From positions 1,922,001 through 1,986,000 of the forward strand of contig CAKKNE010000001.1 in the NCBI GenBank assembly GCA_918797485.1: a stretch of DNA of 64,000 nt, read 5' to 3'. The number at the start of each line of letters is the position of its first letter. The first letter of the stretch is position 1. This document shows, one piece after another, positions 16,943-25,399 of this stretch. A model generated the notes under the pieces. That model saw nothing but the letters and a program-made list of their open reading frames with translations, was not told the DNA's origin and did no database searches. The position numbers were made by a program, and so were the translations under genes. The DNA is from Pelagomonas calceolata. Its lineage: Eukaryota; Sar; Pelagophyceae; Pelagomonadales; Pelagomonadaceae.

Positions 16943-18778
16943 TTACACATTATCGTCTCTACTATCCTCTTCGTCCAGCTCGTCGACCCATCCCGCGCGA
17001 GCGTCGGGGAACGCGTCGCAGTAGGGTACGTACGGCTTGATATCCAAAACCGGCGTCCCATCCAACAGATCCAGGCCCTGGACGGTGAGCTCCAATTTTT
17101 CCTCGTCTACGTCTATCAATCGTAGCGCCGACAGCGAGATCGGCGACGGGCGGTGCGGCGCGCGTGTGGCAAAGACGCCGTGGCGCTCGTCGCCGCGCGG
17201 CGGCTTGATCTGGAACCGCCGCAATTTTCCAGTTTGCAGGTGCATGTGCGCGAGGACCCAGACGTAGTCGAAGCCGTCCAGCGACTTGAGCGACCCGCGG
17301 AACTCGGGATTCAGCGCGATCACGCCCAATTCGTCATTGCCAACGGTGGCCTGCCGCGGCGTCCCGTGGCGTTCGACGTAGGGCGACCGCACGACGCCGA
17401 TCGGCGCGTAGGACACGGAAGAAGGCGCCTCAAACCGTGTCGCGTAGTCGCGCAGCGGCGGCGTCGCGCCACCTCGAACACTTAACGACTTCAGGCACGC
17501 GGCCGCCGCGCGGCGGCCCGACGCGAGCGCGCCGTTCAGCGACGGGTCCGTGAGGTGGTCGCCGCAGACGTATATCGAGTCCGAGTACGCAGGCGAGCCC
17601 TCTAGATCAGGCTTGTCCAGCTGCTGTCGGGGCTGGGCGAAGGGTACGCGGTAGACACGCTCGAAGGTCCAGCTTCCGACGTTCGCGTCCGGAAACAATG
17701 TCGCGAGGTGGCTTCTCGCCGCGGCTTCCACGTCGTCAGGTACATCTGTGAGTGAGTCTATAATCGTCGCGGAGCAGAGCGCCCGGCCTTCTGGCGCGTA
17801 GGACGATTGCACGTTCGACGGGAAGCAGACGTTGTTCAGGGGACCGTCGTCTGGTATCAAGAGAATGATCGGCAGTTGTGTAGGCAGGTCCCTTGCATCG
17901 AGCGAGAAGTAGACGCACGTGGACGCGCGCACTTGGACCGGTTTTAGGTCCGGAAGGAGCTTTGGCAGAGCGGGCCCGTCGACCGCGACGACGACGCGGT
18001 CGAATTGGAGCGTCTCGCCGTTGACGTCGATAGAACCCTCACGGACGGCGTCGACCTTCGCATTCAATCGCACGTCCACGCTGGCGGCGAGCTGCTCCGC
18101 CACGGCGCCGATGCCGTCTTGTGGCAGCGACGTCGGCGCCGCGGAGAGCGCCCGGAAGGCCAACAACCACACTCGCGGATCCTGGTCTTCGAGCCTCGAC
18201 AGAAACACGCCGCGGAAGAACGGCTCGAAGAAGGCGTCCAAGAGGCGCGGACCGACGCCTACCTTATCCGAGAGGAAGTCCCGCGCATTGGTGGAGCTTT
18301 GCGTCCACGCACCATTCCTAATCCCCGCGGCGTCGAGCGCGAGGCAGCCCGTGCGCAGGGCGCCGGCGCGGAGCTTGTCGGCGAGCGAGCCCACGGGCGC
18401 GCGCAGCGACGGGAGGAGGTCCTGCGGCCGCCTTAACGGATCGCCGACAAATTGCCGCTCGCTGTCTCGACAGACGAGCGCACCGGGCTGGAAGGGCCGC
18501 AACCGCAGCGCGTCGTAGTCCAAAGCTTCTCGTGATTCTTCATAAGCCTCGAGGAACACCGCAAAACCTCTATCAAAGACGTAGCCGCGCTCGCGGTCGG
18601 ATCGTACGCGCCCGCCGACGCCGTCGGACGCCTCGAAGACCGTGACGTCGCAGTTAGGCTGCAGTTTTCGGGCGCAGTTGAGGCCGCTGACTCCTGCGCC
18701 CACTATGGCGACTTTTGGTCGCGCAGGTGTTATTGCTGCCACTGCTGCTATGAGGCACAGGTGCTGATGTGCAGGCAT
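16943..18778 (-). CDS. FAD amine-oxidase-like domain fused to TrmO/TsaA domain
   Basis: 611 residues in one frame. After a hydrophobic leader (LCLIAAVAAITPA), residues 20-440 are a flavin amine-oxidase/phytoene-desaturase-like domain: dinucleotide motif KVAIVGAGVSGLNCARKL, FEASDGVGGRVRSD, and the closing YVCGDHLTDPSLNGALASGRRA segment. From residue 457 the protein becomes a complete TsaA/TrmO domain: YAPIGVVRSPYVERHGTPRQ, ALNPEFRGSL, FDYVWVLAHMHL, FATRAPHRPSPISLSA and LDLLDGTPVLDIKPYVPY. TrmO methylates t6A37 of tRNA using SAM. The two halves have unrelated chemistry; the fusion may be real or a read-through between once-separate genes. Confidence 0.8.
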   Translation of the reverse strand: MPAHQHLCLIAAVAAITPARPKVAIVGAGVSGLNCARKLQPNCDVTVFEASDGVGGRVRSDRERGYVFDRGFAVFLEAYEESREALDYDALRLRPFQPGALVCRDSERQFVGDPLRRPQDLLPSLRAPVGSLADKLRAGALRTGCLALDAAGIRNGAWTQSSTNARDFLSDKVGVGPRLLDAFFEPFFRGVFLSRLEDQDPRVWLLAFRALSAAPTSLPQDGIGAVAEQLAASVDVRLNAKVDAVREGSIDVNGETLQFDRVVVAVDGPALPKLLPDLKPVQVRASTCVYFSLDARDLPTQLPIILLIPDDGPLNNVCFPSNVQSSYAPEGRALCSATIIDSLTDVPDDVEAAARSHLATLFPDANVGSWTFERVYRVPFAQPRQQLDKPDLEGSPAYSDSIYVCGDHLTDPSLNGALASGRRAAAACLKSLSVRGGATPPLRDYATRFEAPSSVSYAPIGVVRSPYVERHGTPRQATVGNDELGVIALNPEFRGSLKSLDGFDYVWVLAHMHLQTGKLRRFQIKPPRGDERHGVFATRAPHRPSPISLSALRLIDVDEEKLELTVQGLDLLDGTPVLDIKPYVPYCDAFPDARAGWVDELDEEDSRDDNV

Positions 18779-19000
18779 GGCTGCCAGCGCTCGAATTGGT
18801 GCGTTGTTTCGCGCTCAAGAGATGAATGAGAGCTCGAAAAGACGCGCTGCCGTGCTATAACTGCACGACGCGTGGTCGTCACCAGCCAGCGCCAAGTTTT
18901 GGCCACAATGCGCGGGTTTTCGCGATTATCCGAACCGCTCGCTGCCCGTTCGCGCCATGCAGCAGGGGTGCTCAGAAAAGCAGAGGATGTTTCAACCTTA

Positions 19001-19198
19001 TCACGCGGCGCCCGACGACGAAGCCGCGGCGCGCGCGGCCAGCGCCTTGCGCGCGTCTTCCAGCGCCCTCTGAACACTGGGCGTATCAGGATGAGATGGC
19101 CCGAACACGCGAGTCCACAACGGTGCGACTGACCCGAGCGTCTCCACGCTCTCGCGGAGATCGTCGAGCGTAGCACCGTCTTTCTTACGGAGAGTATG
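19001..19198 (-). pseudogene. TPR (kinesin-light-chain-like) gene tail, fragment A
   Basis: On the minus strand a frame ending at the TGA at 19001-19003 encodes ATLDDLRESVETLGSVAP, then LWTRVFGPSHPDTPSVQRAL and a poly-Ala tail. This is the last TPR of a kinesin-light-chain-type repeat protein. There is no ATG or preceding TPR; a stop codon lies just upstream. It is a near mirror copy of fragment B, from which it is separated by about 58 nt. Confidence 0.55.
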
Positions 19199-19382
19199 GA
19201 TTTACGCGAATACGCTCTACATGGATGCCAGCGCCACGCTCGACGATTACCGCGAGGCCGTGGAGACGCTCGAGTCCGTCGCACGCTTTTGGACGCGCAT
19301 ATTCGGACCGGCGCATCCCGAGACACCCTCTGTCCAGGGTGCGCTGAAAGAGGCGCGCGAGGCGCTGGCCGCGCGCGCCGCG
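19025..19382. repeat. Inverted repeat of about 150-bp arms (TPR tails head to head)
   Basis: The arm 19025-19174 (read on the minus strand) and the arm 19233-19382 (plus strand) align over their whole 150 bp at roughly 80% identity, both ending in GCGCTGGCCGCGCGCGCC. The spacer is 58 nt. Each arm codes for the same TPR-tail peptide in its own outward direction, so the conserved reading frame, not only the DNA, is duplicated. Confidence 0.7.
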
Positions 19383-19385
19383 TAA
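19221..19385 (+). pseudogene. TPR (kinesin-light-chain-like) gene tail, fragment B
   Basis: A 54-residue frame MDASATLDDYREAVETLESV, continuing ARFWTRIFGPAHPETPSVQG and ending EAREALAARAA. It is one TPR with the GPAHPET signature of kinesin-light-chain repeats; the frame stays open some codons upstream of the ATG (IYANTLY). The rest of a TPR gene is missing, so this looks like a terminal exon or fragment rather than a full gene. It stops 17 nt before the convergent large gene at 19403. Confidence 0.5.
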
Positions 19386-19402
19386 GTTACTAACAAGACT
19401 CC

Positions 19403-22400
19403 TTACCCCGCGGGCGCCGGCGCCGGCGGCAGACTTTGTAGTGTCTGGTGCGTCACCGTCGACTCGTCGTCCTTCAGTCGCCGCGCGGCCGCCCGGGCCT
19501 CGCGCCGCCGCATCGTCTCGGTGTACGTGTCGGGGTAGGCCGCGTCGAAGAAGGGCTGATATTTCGTCGTATCCCGGTCCTTGCGCACGCGCAGCGCGAT
19601 GCCCGAGTCCTCGTCGGGATCCAGGAACTGGGAGCAGAAGACGCAGATCGGTAATCTGTTGGCCCACAAGGCTAACGACTCCGACCCGCGCTCTTTGAGC
19701 TCGTCTTCAGACAGCCCAAAGTTCTTGAGTTGCGCGATGATCACGTTGTGCGGCGCCGAGATCGTATAAGAATCCGACGGGAAGAGCTGCAGACAGAGAC
19801 CACACGCGTTATACAACCGCTTTTCTCTTCTGCGAGGCCGGCGGTGCTCGTCGATCTCGTCCTGAATCAGTTGTTTTTGATGAGCTCTACGTGTTTCCTG
19901 TTTCAACCGATAGTCGTACTCGGGGGCCACGGTGACGGGCTTCTTCTCGCCCCGATGTTTCCTCGCCTCTAACACCTCGAGGTGCGACTTGGGCTTCTTT
20001 TTAGCCACCTCCGGCGCCAAGCGCGCCGCGAGCTTCTCGAAGCGCGCTTGGGAGGCCACATATTTACTTCGGCCCTTGTTCATGGTCTGCTTCGCATCGA
20101 GCAGTTCCTCCTCTACGGTCGAAGGAGGCAATCGCCGTCGAGGCCCCGCTCTAGACTGCAAACGCCTAGATGGAGTACCCTTCTGTTTCCGTTCGCGCTC
20201 CTGCTGCTTGCCCAGATCCACATGGACATGCTTCGATCTGTCTCTATCTTCCCGTCGCTGCGTCGCGGCCGGATCGACGAGTCTGTGGTCGGTATGCACG
20301 TCCAGCGCATCCAAGACATCCCGCGGATAGCCCCCGTCGATCTTGCCATCCGAACGATCTCGAATCAAAGCTAATAAAGCCAGAAAGGCGGGCCACCTTA
20401 TATCAAGTTGGAGCGGCCCCCTATGTGCGTCATCAAGTTCACCATCTTGCACGGACTCCTCGGGGAACTTCTCGTCGAGGCGAGCGAGCTTGTACAGCTC
20501 CGACGCGATGGAGAAACACGTGTTCGCATCCAACAGTTCAAACAAACCCGCCTTTAACTTTTCCCGACGTTTCTTGGTCGACGGCGTGGCATTCCCATCT
20601 TCTTCCTTCTGCGCCGTCGAATATAGGGAAGAGGCGCACTTCCTTAGGCCCGTGTAGATGTGGGAGATGTCGATGGTCAGCGCTTCGATTCTATGACTGC
20701 CTGGTGGCGGTGCTGCCGAGTAGTCGTCAAAAGAAGGTAGAGAGGCGTCGTCGGGCGGTTTGGGGGTCGCGTCTCGAGATGCTAATGCTCTTTCGTCAGC
20801 ATGGGGGGAACACGACGCAAACAAATCTCGGGCTGTCGTGAGCTGGTCGGACGTGAAGGTACTTTCTACCGATCTACGCCGGTCCTTGATCTGGGCCTCG
20901 TGGTCGTACCTTAGCAGAGTCGTCCAGTACATCCTATCGACCTCGTGGGAATCGAAGCCTGAAGGTTGTTTATGGCGCTTTATTCTCGCCGCGAGTGCTG
21001 GAGACAGTCGAGACGTCGTAGCCACTCTAGACAGCTCAACGGGTGTCGGTTGGGCCCGATGCGTGCTAATCGACCGAGTCCCTTCGTGAAAAAAGGCCGA
21101 CTTGTCGCCGCATTGGGGCGTAGCCACAACTTTTTTTCGGCGAGACGTTACGGTATCAGTGGAAAAGAAGCTCTGCTCTTGTAAACCAATCTGGTCTAAC
21201 GTACGTGTGGTCTGTTGTTCATTTATGGTGTGCATCAGGTCGTAGAAATGATGTAACTCGTCGTCCTTGTGTTGCTTACCCTCAGCCCTAAAAACCTCGA
21301 CGGCCGCGATTTGTAGACTATGAGTACCTTCGACCTGGATGCGCACGGCCGCCGCCCTCAGAGGTTTGGAGGGAGTCCAAACAATCCTCTTCCCTTGACC
21401 GACGAACTCTTCCACACACCTCTTCCGCGCATCCGACAACCTACCTTGACCGACGGACGTCAGCAACGCAAACACATGCACAGGAGCTCTGTTTGGTGTC
21501 ACCAGCGTCACGATAACTTCTCTGATAGGGTTCGACTGGGGATCCAACTGAGCCTCCCACCAGGCCTCCTTTTCCCTCTGAGTGCGAGAAAACGTATTTT
21601 TGTCCCCGTCGACGGCGCGGTCACCGTCCAGCCCGTCACATACGGATGATTGCACACAATCGGCGCCCAACAACACATTCGGCGACTCGTCCGTATCAAG
21701 AGCATGCTGCAGCTTCAGGTCCTCCTTCATAGATTTACCCATCAAATCGACGCCGAGCTTATCTTTATATAGATTCTTTTGCGCTCCGGTCGGGCCGTCC
21801 TTGCTCAGCAATTGCGTGCAGAAGACGCATAGTTTCACTTCATCATACAAGTATGAGGGAGTCTGGAGTCTTCGAGACTCTTTTTTTTTGAGGCCTCCCT
21901 TCTCTCGAAATTCTTCGATGTACTTATTGGTCGTTAGGCCTGTGACCGACGACTGTTCGAAGTGGAGTTGGCACAAGCCGCACTTCGCATATCCGAGTCT
22001 AGCTTGGGCGTAAAAAGAAGTAGTACGGTGGTGGTGGTGCTGGCCCGCGTGGACGTCGGTGACGGGCACGTCTCTCCCAGCGACGTTGAGAGTTTTCCCA
22101 TACCAAGTAGAGATAGAACTTTCGTCATCGGCCAAGCCGTCGCCGTGGTGCTTGCCGTGGTGCGTGAGCGTCGAATTCGATGCTAGACTATCCCCTTCGT
22201 CCAGAGCCTTCTTTCTACGCGCTTCTTTCTCCTTCTTGCGCTGCCGCTGGAGCTCCATCCTTCGAGCTCGAGACATCCGCTTGTCCATCTTCTTGTCGAC
22301 TTCATCTATCAATGCTGTGACGAGCGGCGAGTCGCGGTCGATCTTGCTTTGGCCCCGCTCGACCAGTTCGATGCCATACCTCCAATACGCCGACGCCTCG

Positions 22401-22591
22401 CCGGATCTCCCGGCCGCCGAGAAGCGGTGGGCCAGCCTCTTGAGGTCTCCTTCCGTGTGTCTTGGTCTACTAAGTACGGCCTGCGCATGGCGGCCCGGCT
22501 TCGGCGGCGACGCGGCGGCCTTCTTTGCTTCCTCCTCTTCTTGAGCCTGCTCGGCTGCATAGGCTGCCGCTCGCTCCGCGGGGGTGGGCAT
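19403..22591 (-). CDS. Large protein with two CGLC/CVFC zinc modules and a discoidin-like domain
   Basis: 1062 residues. The N-terminus is charged and helical. Two similar cysteine modules are visible: KCGLCQLHFEQ ... LCVFCTQLL near residues 207-265, and ACGLCLQLFPSDSY ... ICVFCSQFLDPDED near 945-1010; each could bind one zinc. Between them, at about 318-440, is an F5/8-type C (discoidin, galactose-binding-like) domain: DGDRAVDGDKNTFS, AWWEAQLDP, IREVIVTLV and AAAVRIQVEGTHSLQIAAVE. The remainder is low-complexity and basic. Such mixtures occur in large algal flagellar or surface-linked proteins, but I cannot name this one. Confidence 0.65.
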   Translation of the reverse strand: MPTPAERAAAYAAEQAQEEEEAKKAAASPPKPGRHAQAVLSRPRHTEGDLKRLAHRFSAAGRSGEASAYWRYGIELVERGQSKIDRDSPLVTALIDEVDKKMDKRMSRARRMELQRQRKKEKEARRKKALDEGDSLASNSTLTHHGKHHGDGLADDESSISTWYGKTLNVAGRDVPVTDVHAGQHHHHRTTSFYAQARLGYAKCGLCQLHFEQSSVTGLTTNKYIEEFREKGGLKKKESRRLQTPSYLYDEVKLCVFCTQLLSKDGPTGAQKNLYKDKLGVDLMGKSMKEDLKLQHALDTDESPNVLLGADCVQSSVCDGLDGDRAVDGDKNTFSRTQREKEAWWEAQLDPQSNPIREVIVTLVTPNRAPVHVFALLTSVGQGRLSDARKRCVEEFVGQGKRIVWTPSKPLRAAAVRIQVEGTHSLQIAAVEVFRAEGKQHKDDELHHFYDLMHTINEQQTTRTLDQIGLQEQSFFSTDTVTSRRKKVVATPQCGDKSAFFHEGTRSISTHRAQPTPVELSRVATTSRLSPALAARIKRHKQPSGFDSHEVDRMYWTTLLRYDHEAQIKDRRRSVESTFTSDQLTTARDLFASCSPHADERALASRDATPKPPDDASLPSFDDYSAAPPPGSHRIEALTIDISHIYTGLRKCASSLYSTAQKEEDGNATPSTKKRREKLKAGLFELLDANTCFSIASELYKLARLDEKFPEESVQDGELDDAHRGPLQLDIRWPAFLALLALIRDRSDGKIDGGYPRDVLDALDVHTDHRLVDPAATQRREDRDRSKHVHVDLGKQQERERKQKGTPSRRLQSRAGPRRRLPPSTVEEELLDAKQTMNKGRSKYVASQARFEKLAARLAPEVAKKKPKSHLEVLEARKHRGEKKPVTVAPEYDYRLKQETRRAHQKQLIQDEIDEHRRPRRREKRLYNACGLCLQLFPSDSYTISAPHNVIIAQLKNFGLSEDELKERGSESLALWANRLPICVFCSQFLDPDEDSGIALRVRKDRDTTKYQPFFDAAYPDTYTETMRRREARAAARRLKDDESTVTHQTLQSLPPAPAPAG

Positions 22592-23179
22592 GCTGCTGCC
22601 GCTTTGCTGGGAGCCTGAGGGGGGGGCTACAACTTGCTCCGGCTGCTGCCCTGCCTCGCGGGGCAGCCTCCTCCGGGCTTGTTGTTGAATGGGCTCCTCC
22701 GCGGTGACCCTGTAAGGCGCACGGGCGGGCGCTGCCGCGAGCTGGGCTCCTCCGCGTTAAGCGCTGCCGCTCTGCGAGAGGCTAGCAAAAAGCTCTAGCG
22801 CGGCGCTCGTCGTTTTCTCGGACTACTCTTCGCGAAGGATCAGTAGAGACGCCTCTGCTTTACGAGTCGTGCGCCACTGTGCAAATTCCCGGGCAAAAAC
22901 CGCAGCAGGACTTGGCGGGTGGCGGTGAGCGCGCTACGTCCCCACGAAGCGACCGACGAGTCGCAGCCGTTCGCGCGCGTTCAAGAGCAGCTCTCGCTGC
23001 GTGCGCGGTCGTCGCGTCCGGGCAGCCCAGGCTCCCCAGCGGGAAAGCCAGTAGCCCACCTTTGAACTCAGCGCGCGGTCGACGCCGCGCCCGGAGGTTC
23101 GAGGTTGACGCCTGTCGACGCCACACCTGGCCCGGAGGTCCTAGCTCGACGCCCCGCGACGCGGCGCGCCGGCAGAACC
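22592..23179. other. 588-nt divergent intergenic region
   Basis: No gene or full upstream word is visible between starts at 22591 and 23180. It holds a short G-run (22619-22626), a small GC hairpin around 22641-22668 (CTGCCC ... GGGCAG) and AGGCTAGCAAAAAGCTCTAG at 22780-22799, a possible eroded half of the upstream word. Confidence 0.35.
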
Positions 23180-23710
23180 ATGATCCTCCGACGACCGTAC
23201 CTCGTCCTCCTCGCGGCCCTTACAAGAGCCGACGAGAACTACAATCTTGCGATCCCGGACCAGGACGACGAGGCCGCCCTTTTAGAAGGCGACGACTGGC
23301 GGGACCACCACCCCGACTGGATTAATGAAATAGCGTACAACCAGCAGTGCCAAGAAAAGCTCCAAAAAGAGCGTGCGCAGCGCTGGATCTGCGATGCGAG
23401 ATGGTGCGATTCGGAGGGCCGGGATTGTTATGATGGGCCGCCGCCGCACCACTTGAAATATGGTACTAGTTCTGTGGGCTCGGAAGTCAAGAAATGTATC
23501 TTCTCGCAAGTGCCCGACGAGTGCCGCGGGCGGTACAACTACGCGTGCTGCAAGCACAAGCCGAGCGGCGAGGTCGTGTTTGGCATCGTGTTTCCTATTA
23601 TAATCTTCCTCATGCTCGTGACGGCGGCGTGGCCCGAGGAGCTCCACGTCTTCGGGGGGACGTGCCTCGAGCGGAATTTAGGGATGGGCACGCCGCGGGG
23701 GTTCAAGTAA
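23180..23710 (+). CDS. Secretory-pathway single-pass Cys-rich protein
   Basis: The ATG at 23180 (MILRRPYLVLLAALTRAD) begins a likely signal peptide; the whole product is 176 residues. The lumenal or extracellular part is acidic and carries ten or so cysteines in pairs (WICDARWCDSEGRDC, RYNYACCKHK), likely disulfide bonded. One membrane span follows (VVFGIVFPIIIFLMLVTAAW), then a short tail. No family recognised. Its stop codon is 1 nt from that of the convergent glycosyltransferase gene. Confidence 0.6.
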   Translation: MILRRPYLVLLAALTRADENYNLAIPDQDDEAALLEGDDWRDHHPDWINEIAYNQQCQEKLQKERAQRWICDARWCDSEGRDCYDGPPPHHLKYGTSSVGSEVKKCIFSQVPDECRGRYNYACCKHKPSGEVVFGIVFPIIIFLMLVTAAWPEELHVFGGTCLERNLGMGTPRGFK

Positions 23711-23711
23711 T

Positions 23712-25042
23712 CTACACCTTAGTAGTCTTCTCGCCTCCGAGCCTCGGGACGGAACTCCGCCAGGCGGTCGGCGCTTTTTTATCTCGGGACCGTGGGGTGG
23801 TCGTAGCCTTCGCGACGACGTCGAGCCGGCCGCAGCCCTCGACGCAAGTGCCGCCGACGAAGAGGCCTGCTGGCTTTTCGTCGCTCGCCGCTATACAGTG
23901 GGGCCGGTGGTGCCTCTCATTTTTGAGGACGCAGTGGGCGTTCTGGTGGTTCGAAAAATGTTGCCAGAAGCCGCGGACGTTGTTCTCGACGAGTCCGTCG
24001 CCGGCGAGAAACCATGCCGGCAGGCCGTCGAGGTCGTGGAACCGATGTCGATTCCCTTGGAGCTCGTGGACGAGCCGCCCAATGTTCGACGACAGCGTGC
24101 CGATGACGTAGCCGCACCGCGCCATCAGCAAAATCTCGGCCGCGACCTGCGTAGACATCAAATTTCGCGACACCCGGCTCACTGGTTGATTTCCACACCG
24201 GCCGCGACGTCGAGGGCGTGCGACTTCGAACAAGTACCAGAGACGCCGCGCTGATAATGGCCATGCGGCGTGAAGGCCACTTCCACCTTGAGGGACGGCC
24301 GCCAGCGCTGGACGTCCTTGACGATCATTTCTGAGGCGTCTTGGCGGTCCGAACAAACTAGCAAACCGTCGTAGCCGTAGGCGTTGATGACGGCAATCGC
24401 CCTCGACACATAACCTCGCGTCGCGTGCGTCCGGGCCTCCTTTGCTTTCGCGCGGTCGACGCGCGCGTGAATGGCCACGACCTGATCAGGGGGAACGTCC
24501 CCAAACAGGGCCCGCTCGAGGAAGTCGACGCGCTTCGACAAACAAGGCAGGGGCCGCGTCGCGTAGGTCGCCAGGACTGACGCCCAGAAGAACGGCGGTT
24601 TATCTTGCAGATTCTCGTTCACGGCGCTTATGGCGAAGGTCGAGTTGTGCTCCACAAACACTGTCGGAGAGGAGAGCTTGAAGCGCGTCGCTGGGATGCC
24701 GCGGTCGCGCCAGTGCGCCATGCAGGGCGAGAGCTCCTGGAAGAGCGTCGCGTAGGCGCAAGCCACGTCGTGGAACGGCGTCGCGGCGTAGGACTTGCGG
24801 CCGCGCGCCTGGTGGCAGTGGCCCTTCGCCTCGAGCGTCAGGACCCGCCCGGTCAGCAGGGACCTCGATAAAGCAGCAACAACAGTGTGAATCCCGCTCG
24901 CGAAGCCGCCGTCCCGAGGACTCGTCCGGAGCAAATCGACGGGCTTATGGCAGTCGTTCTGCGCCTCCGTGACGAGCTCGAGGGCGCGGTCGAAGTCGCT
25001 GTCTCGTGCGGCGGCCAGTGCGACGAGCAGCACGAATCGCAT
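23712..25042 (-). CDS. GT23-like (alpha-1,6-fucosyltransferase type) glycosyltransferase, two exons
   Basis: Secreted or Golgi-type protein beginning MRFVLLVALAAARD. Exon 1 carries the donor-binding segment VVAIHARVDRAKAKEARTHA and LLVCSDRQDASEMIVKDV, as in the GT23/FUT8-NodZ superfamily. The first frame stops at 24179, but excision of a 62-nt intron at 24147-24208 gives the continuous family motif SKSHALDVAAEILLMARCGY then VIGTLSSNIGRLVHEL, which is the expected LSxSDxxVxTxSSNVxR-type region. The spliced product is about 422 residues. It probably adds a sugar, perhaps fucose, to N-glycans; the exact donor is unproven. Confidence 0.8.
24147..24208 (-). mobile_element. 62-nt introner-like intron with target duplication and inverted ends
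   Basis: Minus strand: the intron starts with GTCGCGGCCG, a copy of the exon sequence that also follows the acceptor (24146-24137), so 10 bp are duplicated exactly. Inside lie inverted ends: GTGTGGAAATCAAC at the 5' side and AATTTGATGTCTACGCAG at the 3' side (about 12 of 16 positions pair). The donor GT comes from the duplicated exon and the AG from the element's end; splicing restores LDVAAEIL exactly. This matches the introner mechanism described in Micromonas and Aureococcus. It looks whole and young. Confidence 0.85.
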
Positions 25043-25178
25043 CGGTGGCGTGTGGGCTGCCCGATCGTCTTACGCGTGCGATTTCGCGGCCGCACGCTCT
25101 GTATGAGGCATTTTCTATGTGCTGCGTCTACCGGCAGCCATGCATACGGCAGAGGGCAGCCTCCGCGCAAGACTGTTT

Positions 25179-25204
25179 GCTAGCGGTGTATAGACACTAG
25201 CAGC
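25179..25204 (+). promoter_or_regulatory. Dispersed upstream word, copy 4
   Basis: GCTAGCGGTGTATAGACACT then AGCAGC. It differs from the consensus by a small deletion and two substitutions. It lies between divergent starts at 25042 (136 nt) and 25400 (195 nt). Confidence 0.65.
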
Positions 25205-25399
25205 ACGAGTTTTTGGCTGCTGTGCTCAAGCGCTCGCGCGGCCTGGACCCAGGACGATCGCTAACTTTTTGATTCATTCCTGATCGCTGCGTGCGTGTAG
25301 CCGCCAGTGCTGGCTGGCCAGGGAGGCTAGCCCTTACCTAGGCGTTGAGCACAAAACGCCAGCCGCCGCGGCCGGCGCGGCGGTGCGCCGAGCGGAACC

